A stretch of 64,000 nucleotides of DNA from Triatoma infestans (GCA_011037195.1 JAAEAF010000127.1:123498-187497), one strand, 5' to 3'; positions 46,103 to 57,452 are shown, counted from the stretch's first letter. Notes: a model not told the origin generated them from the letters alone. Numbers and translations: made by a program.

Positions 46103-46960
46103 CCCTTAAGTAGAAGCCTGGTGTCAACAGAATCCTACTACAATTTTGGCCGTTTTTTTCATAGGTGTAAATCGTTGACGGTGTTGCGCCCTCGTATAGT
46201 TTAATAATTTTCAGTGAAATGTCAGACATTTTTTTAGTTGACATTGTATCTCAGCTTTGTGTAATAACTGCTATTGTGGCCCCACGCTAGTGTTTATGTT
46301 ATTTTTTTACAGTCCAGATTTAAAAGTAGTACAGATTTGCGTTTTATTTCTTTTTTAAAACTTTATCATAGTTATAATCAAAAAAGTTATGATAATTTCA
46401 AAAATGTTTGTACCATTATTGTTACTGAAAAAGAATGTATTTCGCTAATAATCAGCTTTTTTTGTATTATTAGTATTTTTTTTATAAGATACTATTGTAT
46501 TCTATAATATACATTTTAGATGTCCGAATAAATACTGAGAGCAGATGAAGAATTAGCTGAATTCTTGAGGCAGGAGGAGAAGGAGTCAATTCTTTCAGAT
46601 GACAGGGAAGAAGATGAAATTGATATTGAAGAAGAAAGTGAACATGAGACAGATTCTGAGAACTCTGTTCATCTGCTGATGAAAACGAAGAAACACTCCT
46701 ACTTTTGTAAACAGAAATAACACAAATGGTATGCTAGCCTTTCACCAGAAAAGGGCTTACGAGGCGGGAAATCTGGTAATCTGGCGCAGGATATAGTTCA
46801 TGCCTTATACCGAAGTCTTACAATTGTTGGGGGTTGATAAAATCAAAACCAGTCAAGTAAATACTTGACAAGCCATGGTACGCGGACTATTATTTGATTT
46901 ATGCATTTTCTTGCTTCCCGGCGTCAAATGTATCTACCCAATCATCGTAGAGGGTTCATA
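46103..46960 (+). mobile_element. piggyBac-like element, 5' end relic
   Basis: The TTAA at 46099-46102 is followed by CCCTTAAGTAGAAGCC, matching the TTAA target plus CCCTT-type terminus of piggyBac elements. From the ATG at 46520 (with an early stop) the frame reads 'RADEELAEFLRQEE' then an Asp/Glu/Ser-rich acidic stretch and 'HKWYASLSPEKG', like the acidic N-terminus and 'KW' start of the piggyBac transposase. The catalytic domain and right terminus were not found. Confidence 0.55.
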
Positions 46961-49900
46961 ATAATAATAATATATAATTACTATATTTTTGCAATTAAGT
47001 CACCACAAAGATGACTATCAATTTGAACAGGCTATCATCAACAACAATCTGCAAATGGTCCGACTTCATTAGAATCTATTTATTTGTCTGTTGCTCAACT
47101 GAACCGCTTATATATTTATATTTAATTAATTTGTGCACTTAGAACAAGTGTATCTGATGGAGTTGGGTTATCAACCAGTGATGCAACTACTATAACAGTG
47201 TTTAGAATAATATACATAAATTTATATTCAATATTATTACTATAGTACATTTAGAAAATATATTTATTTAGAAATGTTATAAAATGTACAATTTTCTCAT
47301 AAGGATAATATAAAATCAGCTGACCAGATGACAAACAACGGGAGAACAGCTAACAATGAAAGAAAGTATCAACAGATTATTGCAAAATAATTATAAATTA
47401 CAAAACAATAAGGCGAATAGGTCATTTAAAATGTAAACAACTCGAACATATTTGTGAATAAATTCCAGTTTGGCAAGCTCCATTAGCTTTAACAATTTAC
47501 ACTTTTAATGACATCACGCTATAAAACTATTTAAAAAAAACATGAAAGCATTAGAGTCCCAATTATTTAAAAAAAACACCTCAAAAATGGCCATTTTACT
47601 ATTGGACAATGTTTATTCAAAAGGAACCAATCGCAATTTTTATGAAAATTTAAATATAACATTCAGTCGTTAGAAACATGTCCAAATAATTTTATTAATC
47701 TACGAGATAATTTTATTATCTACGAAAGAGTAGTAATCGAATGCACTTAATAAGAAATAATTGGTTACTTAATTTGCTAAAGATTCAACGCGCCGCTACC
47801 GCACTTGCCTTTGGTGCGCAAGAAGTGAGGGCGCATCCTTTATCGTGAGGGTTTTAAAGGTGATGTGAGCCACATCGTGAGAAAAAGTGAGGAGTTAGCG
47901 AACCTGGTAGCCAAGGCTAGGAATAAACAGCAATGGAAACGCGGGTTGCTTCCCACTCGCTTCCTCTTTAAGCAAAGCCGCTTTCTGGCAACTTAGCCCT
48001 TCTAGGGTTGTTGTGTCAAAAGTTCTATATTTGGAAATCACAGATATTTAATGAAGCCAGCCCGGGAATCGGTAGCACTAAAAGCGTGGGCGTTGGTTCT
48101 GATTAACCTATCTTAATGTTCAAAAGAAACCGTTCCATATCCAAACAGTTTTATTCCTCCAACTGAACTACGGGAAAGAATGTGTCCGTTCACTATAATC
48201 CACGAATATCCACTACTATAATATTTGAAAAAGAACCAAATACGTCACGTTGTACAAATAGTCATTTTATTATAGCTTTTCTGACAAAACAATTTAAAAT
48301 ACTATAAATTAGAAATATACTAATATGATTAATATATAGTAAAGTATTGCTATCCGCATCCGGCGGCAGTTTCAGCCAAGCCTCCCTGAAAAAAATTAGA
48401 AGTATTTTCAACAAATAGACTGCCTGCCCGATAACATAAGAAACGTACGAAAGAGTAGTAAACAGCTGTTAGTGAGGCATGAATCAGCAGATCTTGTTCC
48501 TTCTTTCTCTAAATATTATTTGGTTCTCTACGATGAACAAACATCCGCCAATTTATTGTTTTGTAATGTTTTTGTTTTCTCTTGCTACAATCATGTGACA
48601 TTAATTTGTGACATAGGCTTAATAAATAATTAAATCAGAAACAAAGCAAGATGGAAGTTCTTCTAACAATTGAGGAGATCCCTTCCAGTAACAGATTAAT
48701 AAGAACAGAGAAGTAAAATTGGAATCACAGTTGCTGTCAAAGTATTGTCAGTAGTTTCGGCGAAATTGTTCGTAAGATGAGCCAATGGGTCTTAAAAATA
48801 AAAACAAATAGGAATCTGGAGACTGTGATCCTATCCGACTGTGAGCAAACCCCCATTGAAATATTGAGAACTCGTAACTCCAAAGTCGAAAGTAGTTTAG
48901 AAGTGACTAGGCAAACTCATGATGTAACACTAATAAGAAGACAACAATGTGGCAAGGTAAGTGCAGCAATTCCCTTCATGGAGCTGGAATCCTTTGGTAG
49001 GATGGGCGTCTCTCCAAGAAGAAGAGCATAGAAATGAGGAAAAAGGCAATTGCTCTGGAGTCTAAGTCTGACTATCCTAGGCATCTATGGCCGCAACAAA
49101 ATCTGAGGTGCCATCAGTCTGAGCAAAGATAGGCTGCGCCTGAGAACAGGTTTTCTTCTGCGGGTACTGTAGTAGACTCTGCGGGTTTCTGAGGCGAGGC
49201 TAAATCGCGCTGGCTGGCGACTATATATATTTCGAATCTGAATAATTTATCTCAGATGAATAATTCCAAACAAATGTCCTAGACTAGATAGACTAGAAGG
49301 CTATCATTCAGAGATGGTTTAGAAGCCTGGGCATTGCATGAGGATACACCCCTCTAGAACCGTTCCACCACGCAAAATTTCTAATGGACATAGAAAGGAT
49401 ATTTTAGGTCTGGGATGATCACGAACAGAGGGGCCTGTAATAGGTCGTCCTTCCCAAAAGTATAACCAAACTTCCCAATAAACAAAAACCTAATTTTGTT
49501 CGCAATATCGCAGTTATTTAAAGTATTTAATGTATAATGTACACTTAACTAAAATGAGCAATAAATATAACTCAGGACAATTTCCTGAATGATGTTTGGT
49601 ACATAATTCACAAGAATAAGTAACCGCTTTCAAATAAACTAAAATCCCCAAAATTCATAAATTTATTCCATTAAATTAATAGCTTAATTTGGTCATTTTT
49701 AATCTTGTTTCCATGAGAATCTCGAAAATTTGGTCCAACATTAATTATTTGATGTAAACTTCAATCTGGTCGTTTTGGTTTCTTTTGAACGAAGCCAATT
49801 ATTTAAATTAATTTTACCTAACAGTTTGACATTTCAGTTTATACCAAAATAATAGTAAAATATACACGGTAAGAGGTATTAATACGATTAAGTGAGCTGA

Positions 49901-50125
49901 GACTGTACATGAGTTTACCTCCTTCCGGCCACTAGTAACTATTACAACTAGCCACTATTTCATCTAGGCTTCTTGAATTCTACAATACAATTTTTAGCAA
50001 CTTTGATTTAAATGCAACAAGTTTCCTTTTTGTACAAATAACATTGACGCACCCAAGAAATAAAAGAAGTTAAGGTGACCTCGGCATTTAGGATAAGATC
50101 TATCATACTTAATTCATACATGAAT
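46961..50125. other. Long unannotated stretch
   Basis: (TAA)n at about 46960-46972. About 47780-48000 and 48960-49230 are GC-richer than their neighbours and may hold old coding relics, but no domain was recognised. An 84-codon frame at 48777-49031 lacks similarity I know. No splice-supported exon. Confidence 0.35.
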
Positions 50126-50129
50126 AAAG

Positions 50130-50240
50130 TTTCCACAGGCTCAGTAACGGATTTGCGTACATTATGGCTCGAAAAATTATCAGATTCCATTAAGACAGTA
50201 ATGGATCCACACATTGGCCCAACGTTGGCTTGTTGATCTG
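50130..50240 (+). pseudogene. Short retrotransposon gag scrap
   Basis: About 40 bp ('GATTTGCGTACATTATGG' onward to about 50197) is nearly identical to 55411-55456 in the Gypsy-like gag relic. In the matching frame it reads 'DLRTLWLEKLSDSIK'. The flanks differ. No LTR or other domain seen. Confidence 0.55.
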
Positions 50241-50681
50241 CCGTTGTTTGAACTGACCACATAATCTCGCTCTACGTTACGTCCATGTATAATTTTATTT
50301 CGCTCTATGTTATGTCCATGTTGATCGTTTAACACTTTTGTCTCAAATTGGCTCAGAGATTTGTCCATTAATTTGAAAAGTGAGCCATTCTACTGTTGAC
50401 TGTGACTACTGAAATTAATGCATAAAATTTGTAACTTTTTTATTGTTCTTGTTCAAAGCTGCCAAAGTATATTATATTTGGTTTAAAAGTTAATCTTCTT
50501 TAATTGAACAAGAGTTTGTATCTATATTTTGAACTATCAATGGCATTATGTGTTTTCTACCATTTTCAGATCTCTCCGAAATCATTATTATGGGACTTAA
50601 GTTGGTAATTGTTGTGGTTGGTTCCGCAGAGCTGGAAAACATCAGAGATATTTTCCGTGATAACCTGCTTGTTTTTGTGAT

Positions 50682-50720
50682 GATCGACCGGTTTCGGGCG
50701 TTCGCCCATCATCAGGATGC
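50682..50720 (-). ncRNA. Hammerhead-ribozyme-like motif (family A, left arm)
   Basis: Minus strand: GCATC (50720-50716); CTGATGA (50715-50709), the canonical core; extra T; stem II GGGC/GAAC/GCCC (50707-50696); GAAA (50695-50692); CCGGTC; then GATC. Stem II is perfect. Stem I is reduced to three pairs because the 3' strand reads GATC instead of GATG. Confidence 0.6.
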
Positions 50721-50828
50721 TTTTGTCAAACATGTGATAACATAGATTCGCACAGAGCAAATTTAAGAGTGTATCAACTAAATTTGCTCTGTGCAAATCT
50801 ACGTATGTTATCACACTGTTTGAAAATA

Positions 50829-50867
50829 GCATCCTGATGATGGGCGAACGACCGAAACCGGTCGATG
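50829..50867 (+). ncRNA. Hammerhead-ribozyme-like motif (family A, right arm)
   Basis: CATC (50830-50833) pairs with GATG (50864-50867) as stem I. CTGATGA at 50834-50840, extra T, stem II GGGC (50842-50845) with GACC (50850-50853, one mismatch), GAAA at 50854-50857, CCG, and GTC at 50861-50863. Its stem I is intact where the left-arm copy's is not, and its stem II is damaged where the other's is perfect. Confidence 0.6.
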
Positions 50868-50912
50868 ACCACAAAATGAAGCAGGCTTTCACGGAAAATA
50901 TCTCTGATGCTA

Positions 50913-53492
50913 GAAAACCAGTGTATGGCTTTTTGATGCCACCTAGTGTTTGGATTTGACATGTTGGCGAGGAAAATGGTACAATCATTACCAAAATTTA
51001 TCTCTTTCGAATAATTATATCCGTATATGTGAGATATTACGAAGGAGCAGTATGGGAACTGTCCTTGAACATTTTACAAAAGGAAGGTCTTAGGGCATAG
51101 ACCTCCAGCGGCTTAGTTTGTTTGAAATAAATGAATATTTCGGACGACATACATCCTCTTATTAGTGCAGACCCTAGAGCCTAGTGCTCTAGAACCTAGT
51201 GCAGACCCTAGAGCTAGCTGGATTGCCCAGGTTCTAAAAGGCATTCTCTACTCGTTTGGTCCACATGTCATCATTAACATACAAAGATTCTTATAGCCTT
51301 TAGAATATTAGATAAGTTTTATCGAATGTTTATAATTAAACTTTAATTTATTTATCACTCGTTTACCGACGTGTGCCTGTAAAAGTCATATATAAAGTTC
51401 TCTTGCTATCTACTCGAAACAATAAGCATATAATTCTCATCGAGTTTGCAATAAAATGGAAGATTAGCGTGAGGAAGGTCAAGGTGAAACTGTTGCCTGG
51501 CAAACTTGTCAGCACTCATCAATACTTCCGTTTGTGCACCTGAATTTTTTTAGGAGGAAATAGAGTAGCTAGTTTCTTAATTCAGAGATCTCAATCTCCC
51601 TGCGGATATCACAGTCTAACGATGGGATCAGCACAACACTGACACTTTGTAACACTCACACAATATACATAGTACCCTCACATGTACTCGACTGAGCATA
51701 TATTTGGATTCAGAGTACCGAAAAGAGGTAAACTCAACACAACACATAGACACTTGCACCGGCAATTGGCTTTGAAACTACTCCCGCATCACTTGTACAA
51801 ATCTATATTTGCTTGGTATCTTATGAATCTAGTAGCATTGATGCATAAAAAGAGATGAATTGGGGAAGTGAGTTGCAACTTTAAAAAACTTCATTTTTTT
51901 TTTACAGCGAAGTGATAACAACGTCTAGTAGTTGATGGAACACTGAGTGAGCACATCGCCACTCAGCCAATGGAGTTATTAAAATTATATTTCTTTCAAT
52001 CTGTTAATGTATCTTTATTACAGCTTAGAGTTGCTGCTTTATCAAGTCAAAGAGTGTAAAGATTTAAATTTCCAAATAAGTTGTCTACCTCATCTTCCCC
52101 TATACATTGCCAACAAAAGTACAATAAAAATTCGATAAGTGAAAAGTACGTTTTTTCGTGTTACCGCGTTAACGGAAATAATATAAAGTTTGAGAAAAAA
52201 GAAGCATTTTCTGTATAAATTAGAATTACCAAGGATAATTAAAAATAAAATCTGGATCTAAATTTTAGAAATCCTAAAATATTTGAAAAAAAAATTGCAA
52301 GCATTTTTAATAAGTAACGGATTTGGTATTTCTCAGCCTAGTATACTTTAGCATCACTTCAGAAGTTAAAAATATGCAAAGAATATAAGAGTGTCACTTT
52401 AATAATGAAAGTTTCAGATTGGTTTAACAATAAAATCTGCAAACAATCAAACTAGCCAAAGGCTGGAACGTGCTTAAAACCGTTACTAGTAGGAAGATTA
52501 CAAAATGATAGGCTGCTCCACACCTCATATCACGGAAATCATCGTGTCTTTCTTTTTAAAAATAAACAGTTCAATATATTAAGTACTAATATGACTTCTT
52601 TTTTTACTGGTCTAAATTCGGTAGTAATGTATTCATGAAGTGAGACCCGTCATGTCTCCGACAAAAAGAATGTATAATATTATGAAGGCTGTGGCATCAT
52701 TGAGTGTTCTTAGCATTAACATCATCAAAATAGGTTGCTTGCAAAGAAAGAAATTTTATAAACTCCATTCACATAGAAAGCTCATCGAGAAATATTCAAT
52801 ATTTAGTATTCATATTTTCTTTCTATTGAGGTTATAATTATTATTTAATTTTTATTTGATAAACATTAAGCTCGACAAATTATCTGTACAGTTAGTATAG
52901 AAAAATAGTTTATTTTGAAGGATTTTAATTTTTTTCCCATTAGATTTTTGAAGTAAAAACAAAAAACATTTCAAAGTAAAAATCAAGTAACCCAAGTCTA
53001 AAAAATGATTATATTCATAGAAGAGAGAGAGAGAGACAGCAACATGGTTTAGGACTGCCGGCCCGTCAATTTGCTGGCCCCCTCTGGTTCGTTTTATTTA
53101 CAATTATTATAGAAAACACCGAATACAAATTATCGTTTCTTCTCTGCTTGTGTTTTTAAAATAATAAACCTTATAGAATAGTTTTTATATTTCAAATATT
53201 TTTTTCACAATTGAAAATACAAACCGCAATTATACACAGTATATACAGAAAAAACACTGTTTAAATTATTTATATGCAATTTTATATATATGTATGTATG
53301 TATATAATATTATAACTTTTTATACTTATTTATAAAGGTTATGTATAAAAACATTTATAAGTTTTTAAAAGGTGCTTTATAATACGTGCCATCCATATTT
53401 CATATTTGGCATAAGGAGGTTATATATTGGACAGGTAATAAGTAAGTGAAATTAGTGTGAATTCAGGAAGGGAAATAGTATATATATATATA
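50913..53492. other. Unannotated DNA
   Basis: Short direct repeats around 51165-51215 ('CTAGAGC' and 'CTAGTGC' types). No exon or element termini supported. Confidence 0.4.
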
Positions 53493-53583
53493 TTTGATCA
53501 AAGTGCACAAAAAATATATATATAGGCCACATAACATTTAACTTCATGTGCACAGTAAAGTACATATGTGCACTTCGATCAAA
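53493..53583. repeat. Short hairpin element
   Basis: TTTGATCAAAGTGCACA (53493-53509) and its near reverse complement TGTGCACTTCGATCAAA (53567-53583) flank 57 bp, with one mismatch in 17. It could be a tiny MITE or a chance product of a larger repeat; no target duplication identified. Confidence 0.6.
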
Positions 53584-53856
53584 TCCATAAAACAATTTTT
53601 TATTTATTATTTTTTTAAATTAATAAATTCTCATAAATTTTATAGGAAAAAAGAGATGGTTGCGCGGGCTGGGATATCCTGTTTTGGAACAGTTTGTAAC
53701 GGGATTGGGCATCGATGTTCTTTGAAATACTATCACTGTTTTGTCAATATTTAAATTGCATTACTAGTTTTATTTTAAATGTCATTTCTTTAAAAACGTA
53801 AATTGACCCCTTCTAAAGTAATATCTAATATAAAAGTATTTGCTGAACGTTCATGA

Positions 53857-54239
53857 ATTATGTTATGAAGAAATTTGGTGAGGATCGTTCAAGAAAGAAA
53901 CATTCAATTATGCCAACGTTTCGACGGAATTTCTGTCTTTATGAAGGATTTAATATATAGATTTTTTAAACGTACACATTTGTTACATCGCAGACACATA
54001 AAAAAAGAAAATTGAAAGTTACTTGTTTCTTGTCTTAAACAAGTAACAAGTAACTTTTAATTTTTTTTTTTATGTTTCTGCGATGTAACAAATGTGTATG
54101 TTTAAAAATTCTTTCTCCAATTCTTCACGAATATCTATTTATCAAAGCCTTCATAAAGACAGGAAACTCTGTCGAAACGTTGGCATAATTGAATGTTTCT
54201 TTCTTGACCAATCCTCACCAAATTTCTTTATAACATAAT
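53857..54239. repeat. Foldback family D repeat
   Basis: Arms of about 190 bp. The left starts AATTATGTTATGAAGAAATT and the right ends with its near complement (TTTCTTTATAACATAAT). The centre is around 54035 ('GTTACTTGTTT' against 'AAACAAGTAAC'). Each arm has a module with stem II GACAG/CTGTC (right arm, 54158-54173) and GAAACGTTGGC, but the core box reads TTCATAA in both arms instead of CTGANGA. Confidence 0.9.
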
Positions 54240-54661
54240 ATCTAATTGTAAATAAATAGGAATATAAATAAAACTAATTTCCAAATAATGTTGGCAAGCT
54301 TGCGCTTCATCAGTTCCTGGCCCAGTAAACAAGCAAATCAGTCTACATCAAAGCAAAACCAATGACAGGTAGACACTGAAATGCAATGCCTCCACCATCA
54401 CTCCATACGAAACATGAACTTGTGATATTTTAAAAAAATTAAACAGAAAGTTGAACAAATTGACTTAGAAACTTCTTCGTTTGCAAAAGATTCATCAGCT
54501 GACGTGAGACAATAAAAAACAATTCGTCTGGTAATCTTATTTAGATTACTTATTTGTTGTAGACAAGAATGATAGACTTAGTACTAGATAGTGCCCGCGC
54601 AACATGCCCGCAGTAGTCGACCGAAACGTCGTCTGCTCTTTCGTTGCGCTCGTCTCTGCCA
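54240..54661. other. Presumed 3' UTR side of the minus-strand gene
   Basis: Follows the stop codon of the minus-strand gene. A 'CCGAAACGTCGTCTGC' at about 54622 recalls the ribozyme-like GAAACGTC box, but no CTGANGA core precedes it. No clear poly(A) signal chosen. Confidence 0.3.
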
Positions 54662-54756
54662 CTATGATGTTGCGATGCGTAATTTTTGTTTTTTTACAAA
54701 ATCTTGTGCAAGTTTATCCCAAGTTCTAGTTTCCAATGTTTTCAGAATTGGATGAT
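54662..54756 (-). CDS. Munc13-like C2 protein (BAIAP3 / Unc-13-4 family), terminal exon
   Basis: Minus strand: acceptor TTTTTTAG, two bases completing a codon begun in the upstream exon, then 30 residues starting HPILKTLETRTWDKLAQDFV and ending in a basic tail, and TAG at 54664-54662. This 'HPIL…LExRxxDKxAxxFVKKQK' pattern is the usual extreme C-terminus of BAIAP3-type proteins. The phase matches the exon at 58141-58346 exactly (one base carried over), which supports the pairing. The intron between them is about 3.4 kb and full of transposon sequence. Confidence 0.78.
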
Positions 54757-54970
54757 CTAAAAAACAAAATAAAAATCATTATGTATTGATGGAGGCACCC
54801 TCCTCTGAATGTACAGAATACTACTTTGTTAAATTATAAAATACAATCAAGTTATTATATAACCATATGGTAATTATATTAATGAAATGATGGTTTTATA
54901 AAAAATAAACTTTTCTTCTTTTTCAAAAAAGTCTTTTCATTAAACCACAACAATTGGTGACTTCGACGTG

Positions 54971-55459
54971 ATGCCGAAAGAAGTGGATGTTAATTTGGCC
55001 GAGCGACAAGAAACCCTCAAGGTGAGCATCAAAATTCCACCTTTTTGGATTGAAAAACCAAATATATGGTTTTACCAAATTGAAGCGCAGTTTAATATTA
55101 ACATAATAACTGCAGAACATACAAAATTGTATGTTATTGTTATTGTATCTCAATTAGAGCCTAAATTTGTAGAAAATATATGGGATATTATAACTGTCAA
55201 GGAACAAAATATAGTTTAGCCAAGTCCAGGTTGTCTTTAAGGAAACAATAGATCTTTCAATATGAATATTATGAATATTAAATATCTTCAAGGAAAGTGA
55301 AGATAGAAGAATAAAAAAAATGGTTAGTGGCATTGAATTAGGTGATTACAAGACCAGTCAGTTATTTAGGAAAATGCATTACATTAGGAACAGGCTGGAG
55401 GAGACAAAGATTTGCGTACATAATGGCTCGAAAAATTATCAGATTCCATTAAAGATGTC
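54971..55459 (+). pseudogene. Gypsy-like LTR retrotransposon gag relic, N-terminal part
   Basis: From an ATG at 54971: 'IKIPPFWIEKPNIWFYQIEA' followed by 'QFNI', 'VSQLEPKF' and 'DIITV', the typical opening of arthropod Gypsy-type gag. After stops and frame changes come 'GIELGDYKTSQLFRKM' (about 55330) and 'WLEKLSDSIKD' (up to 55459). It is interrupted by the Harbinger-like element at 55463. 'AATTGGTGACTTCGACGTG' just upstream (54952-54970) resembles a primer-binding-site region. No LTR was delimited. It lies antisense within the last intron of the C2-domain gene. Confidence 0.75.
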
Positions 55460-55462
55460 TTA

Positions 55463-57452
55463 TGCTAAGTATCCACTAGAGACAAAATAGTCTCGAGACT
55501 AGTGTCACAAATGGATAAGGACTTGAGAGCAGTCTCGGAGACAAGCCCGCGCAGGTCTCCGAGAGCGTAACTGTCCCAGGTGGACATGTTCATTCTTGCT
55601 CTCGTGACTCAGTCTCCAGCCTTCCGTCAGTGTTGGAAGATTTTCCTCAACTCTCGGAGACTTGATTTCATTCATGTGTGTATTTTTCATTTTTATTTTG
55701 GAATTCATGTTTTTGTTTAATTTTTATTTGTATTTTGGTTAATTCTTTTTGTAACCTTCCAATAGGCGCGCATATGAATGGGACATGAAAAGGCGCAGAG
55801 TATCTGAGAGATACATCAAGTAATTTCAAGCGATGATGTTAGTTAATTCCAAATTTTGCCAAATACAGGTGTATGTTAAAAAATAGAAAACGCACCATCA
55901 TGAATGTAGATGTTTATTTTGTAAATAAAACACTAACACAAAAAAAAAACAAAAGTTGAGAAAAAGAATAATTTTTTCTGTTCAATTTTACTCTCGCAGA
56001 ATTAAGTTCAAATACCTAAACAAACAAACTACTCTGATATTTATTTTGTAACCAAACTCTATTGTACAGGCGACTGCCAGAAACAATTGCAAAAAAAAAA
56101 ATCTGGTGTGAAACACTCACACAACTTTCTGTTACTCCAGTTTTCAAAATTGTAATTGACGAATTTTAGAGTTTGATGAAATTCGTTGGAGATCGTCGAC
56201 AACTGAAAAGAATTATAATGGAACCCAGCTGGCTGTGGAAGGTTTCAAAAAAAAAAAATACATAGGGGTCATGTGTGGTGAACAAAAAAAGGGGATTAAT
56301 TTTCCTTCAGTTAGTAATAATTGTGTGTTCTGTAAACTATTAATTTGTGCAATAAAATAAAGATATTTATGTGGTGTTCGCTGCAGTGTTGTACACTGTT
56401 GTATCTTAAGTACTAGAAGGAAAATAATATCGCAACCCCCTTCCGAAACAGGACTCAAGCGAAGGTAAAATTTGTTGGTAGTTGGTAGATTTAAGTAGAA
56501 CTGACTAGATTTAAGTACGTAAACACAAACAAGTCAGAAGTACTTCTTAGTAGGATTAAGACGCAAACTACCGAAATCTCACAGTTTGTATATTTAAAAA
56601 TAACACAACTGAAGCAGCGGGACCGCCCAGTGCTCTGCGCCTACGTCGAAAGGTTACAAGAATCTTCAGTAAAAGCGCACTTCCGGTTTACTAATTTTCT
56701 TGAAACTCGGTATTTTGGCCATCTAGAGAAAATTTTGGCAATTTAGAGAAAAACATAACCCCACCCCTCCCCCAAAAGTGCCCTTAAATGAATTTCACCA
56801 AAGGAATTTTTTAAATAAAAAGTGTAGCTCTTTGTATGTCTAGTTGATATACTAAGTTTTAAGAAAATTGTTTCGTAAAGAAAAAAATTTTTGAGAAAAA
56901 TGCAAAAAAGTAAAAAAAAACAACTAGTAAAGTGCTACTTCCGGTTGAGGAATTGTGACAGATAATCTACTGTCATGTCCCATGGTGATACTTAGACGGA
57001 ATATAAAATTTCAACTTTCTGCGGTTTTTCGTTTTTGAGCTATACTATTCACATACATAAACACCACACACACATACACACACACACAGACCATTTGCTA
57101 AAAACCACTTTTTTGGACGAATATTTCCGGTGAAAACTCGATATCGAAAATCTGACACTATTACAATACTTCCTTTTACTAGGAGTAAGAGAAAGAAAAA
57201 ACTACTCTTCCCACTTAACGCTTTTTTACAATTTTATCGCAATTATAAAAGCTAGGGCTTGAAGCGAAAAGTTAAAAATAATCAAACTGCGAGTAGAAAT
57301 TCAAGTGGACACGAAATGTTTCCTCGAGACTGCAGTGACTGTCGAGTCTCAGAAAACTGTCTCGAGGGGAAAGTGATCTCAAATGGAGAAAGCCTGAGGC
57401 TGATCTCGAGACTTTCTCTCGTGACTATTTTGTCTCTAATGGACACTTAGCA
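55463..57452. mobile_element. Harbinger-like non-autonomous element inside gag
   Basis: Starts TGCTAAGTATCCACTAGAGA and ends with the near reverse complement (TCTAATGGACACTTAGCA). Flanked by TTA at 55460-55462 and 57453-57455, a TWA-type 3-bp duplication. Both ends are rich in GTCTCGAGAC-like palindromes. No transposase frame seen. It interrupts the gag relic and itself carries a HINE-like copy at 56101-57200. Confidence 0.85.
56101..57200 (-). mobile_element. HINE-like element nested in the Harbinger-like element
   Basis: Begins ATCTGGTGTGAAACACTCAC after a run of A, and ends 'AGGAGTAAGAGAAAGAAAAA' at about 57200. It holds the 'GCGCACTTCCGGTTTAC' and 'GTGCTACTTCCGGTTGAGG' modules and a CA tract at 57064-57088. 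About 56200-56600 is sequence not found in other copies. Confidence 0.7.

Larger units (their letters stand above)
50612..50912. repeat. Foldback family A repeat, both arms
   Basis: The left arm (50612-50770) begins TTGTGGTTGGTTCCGCAGAG. The right arm (about 50778-50912) is its near reverse complement, ending 'GGAAAATATCTCTGATGC'. The loop is about 10 bp around 50771-50780. Each arm has one ribozyme-like module, giving one on each strand. The outermost 20 bp of the right arm are missing. Confidence 0.9.

Noticed and set aside
48777..49031. 84-codon frame followed by a GC-richer tract
   Set aside because: No similarity recognised and no exon signals; left as unannotated.
54600..54640. Another ribozyme-like site (CCGAAACGTCGTCTGC)
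   Set aside because: Has the GAAACGTC part but no CTGANGA core or stem II; similarity could be chance.
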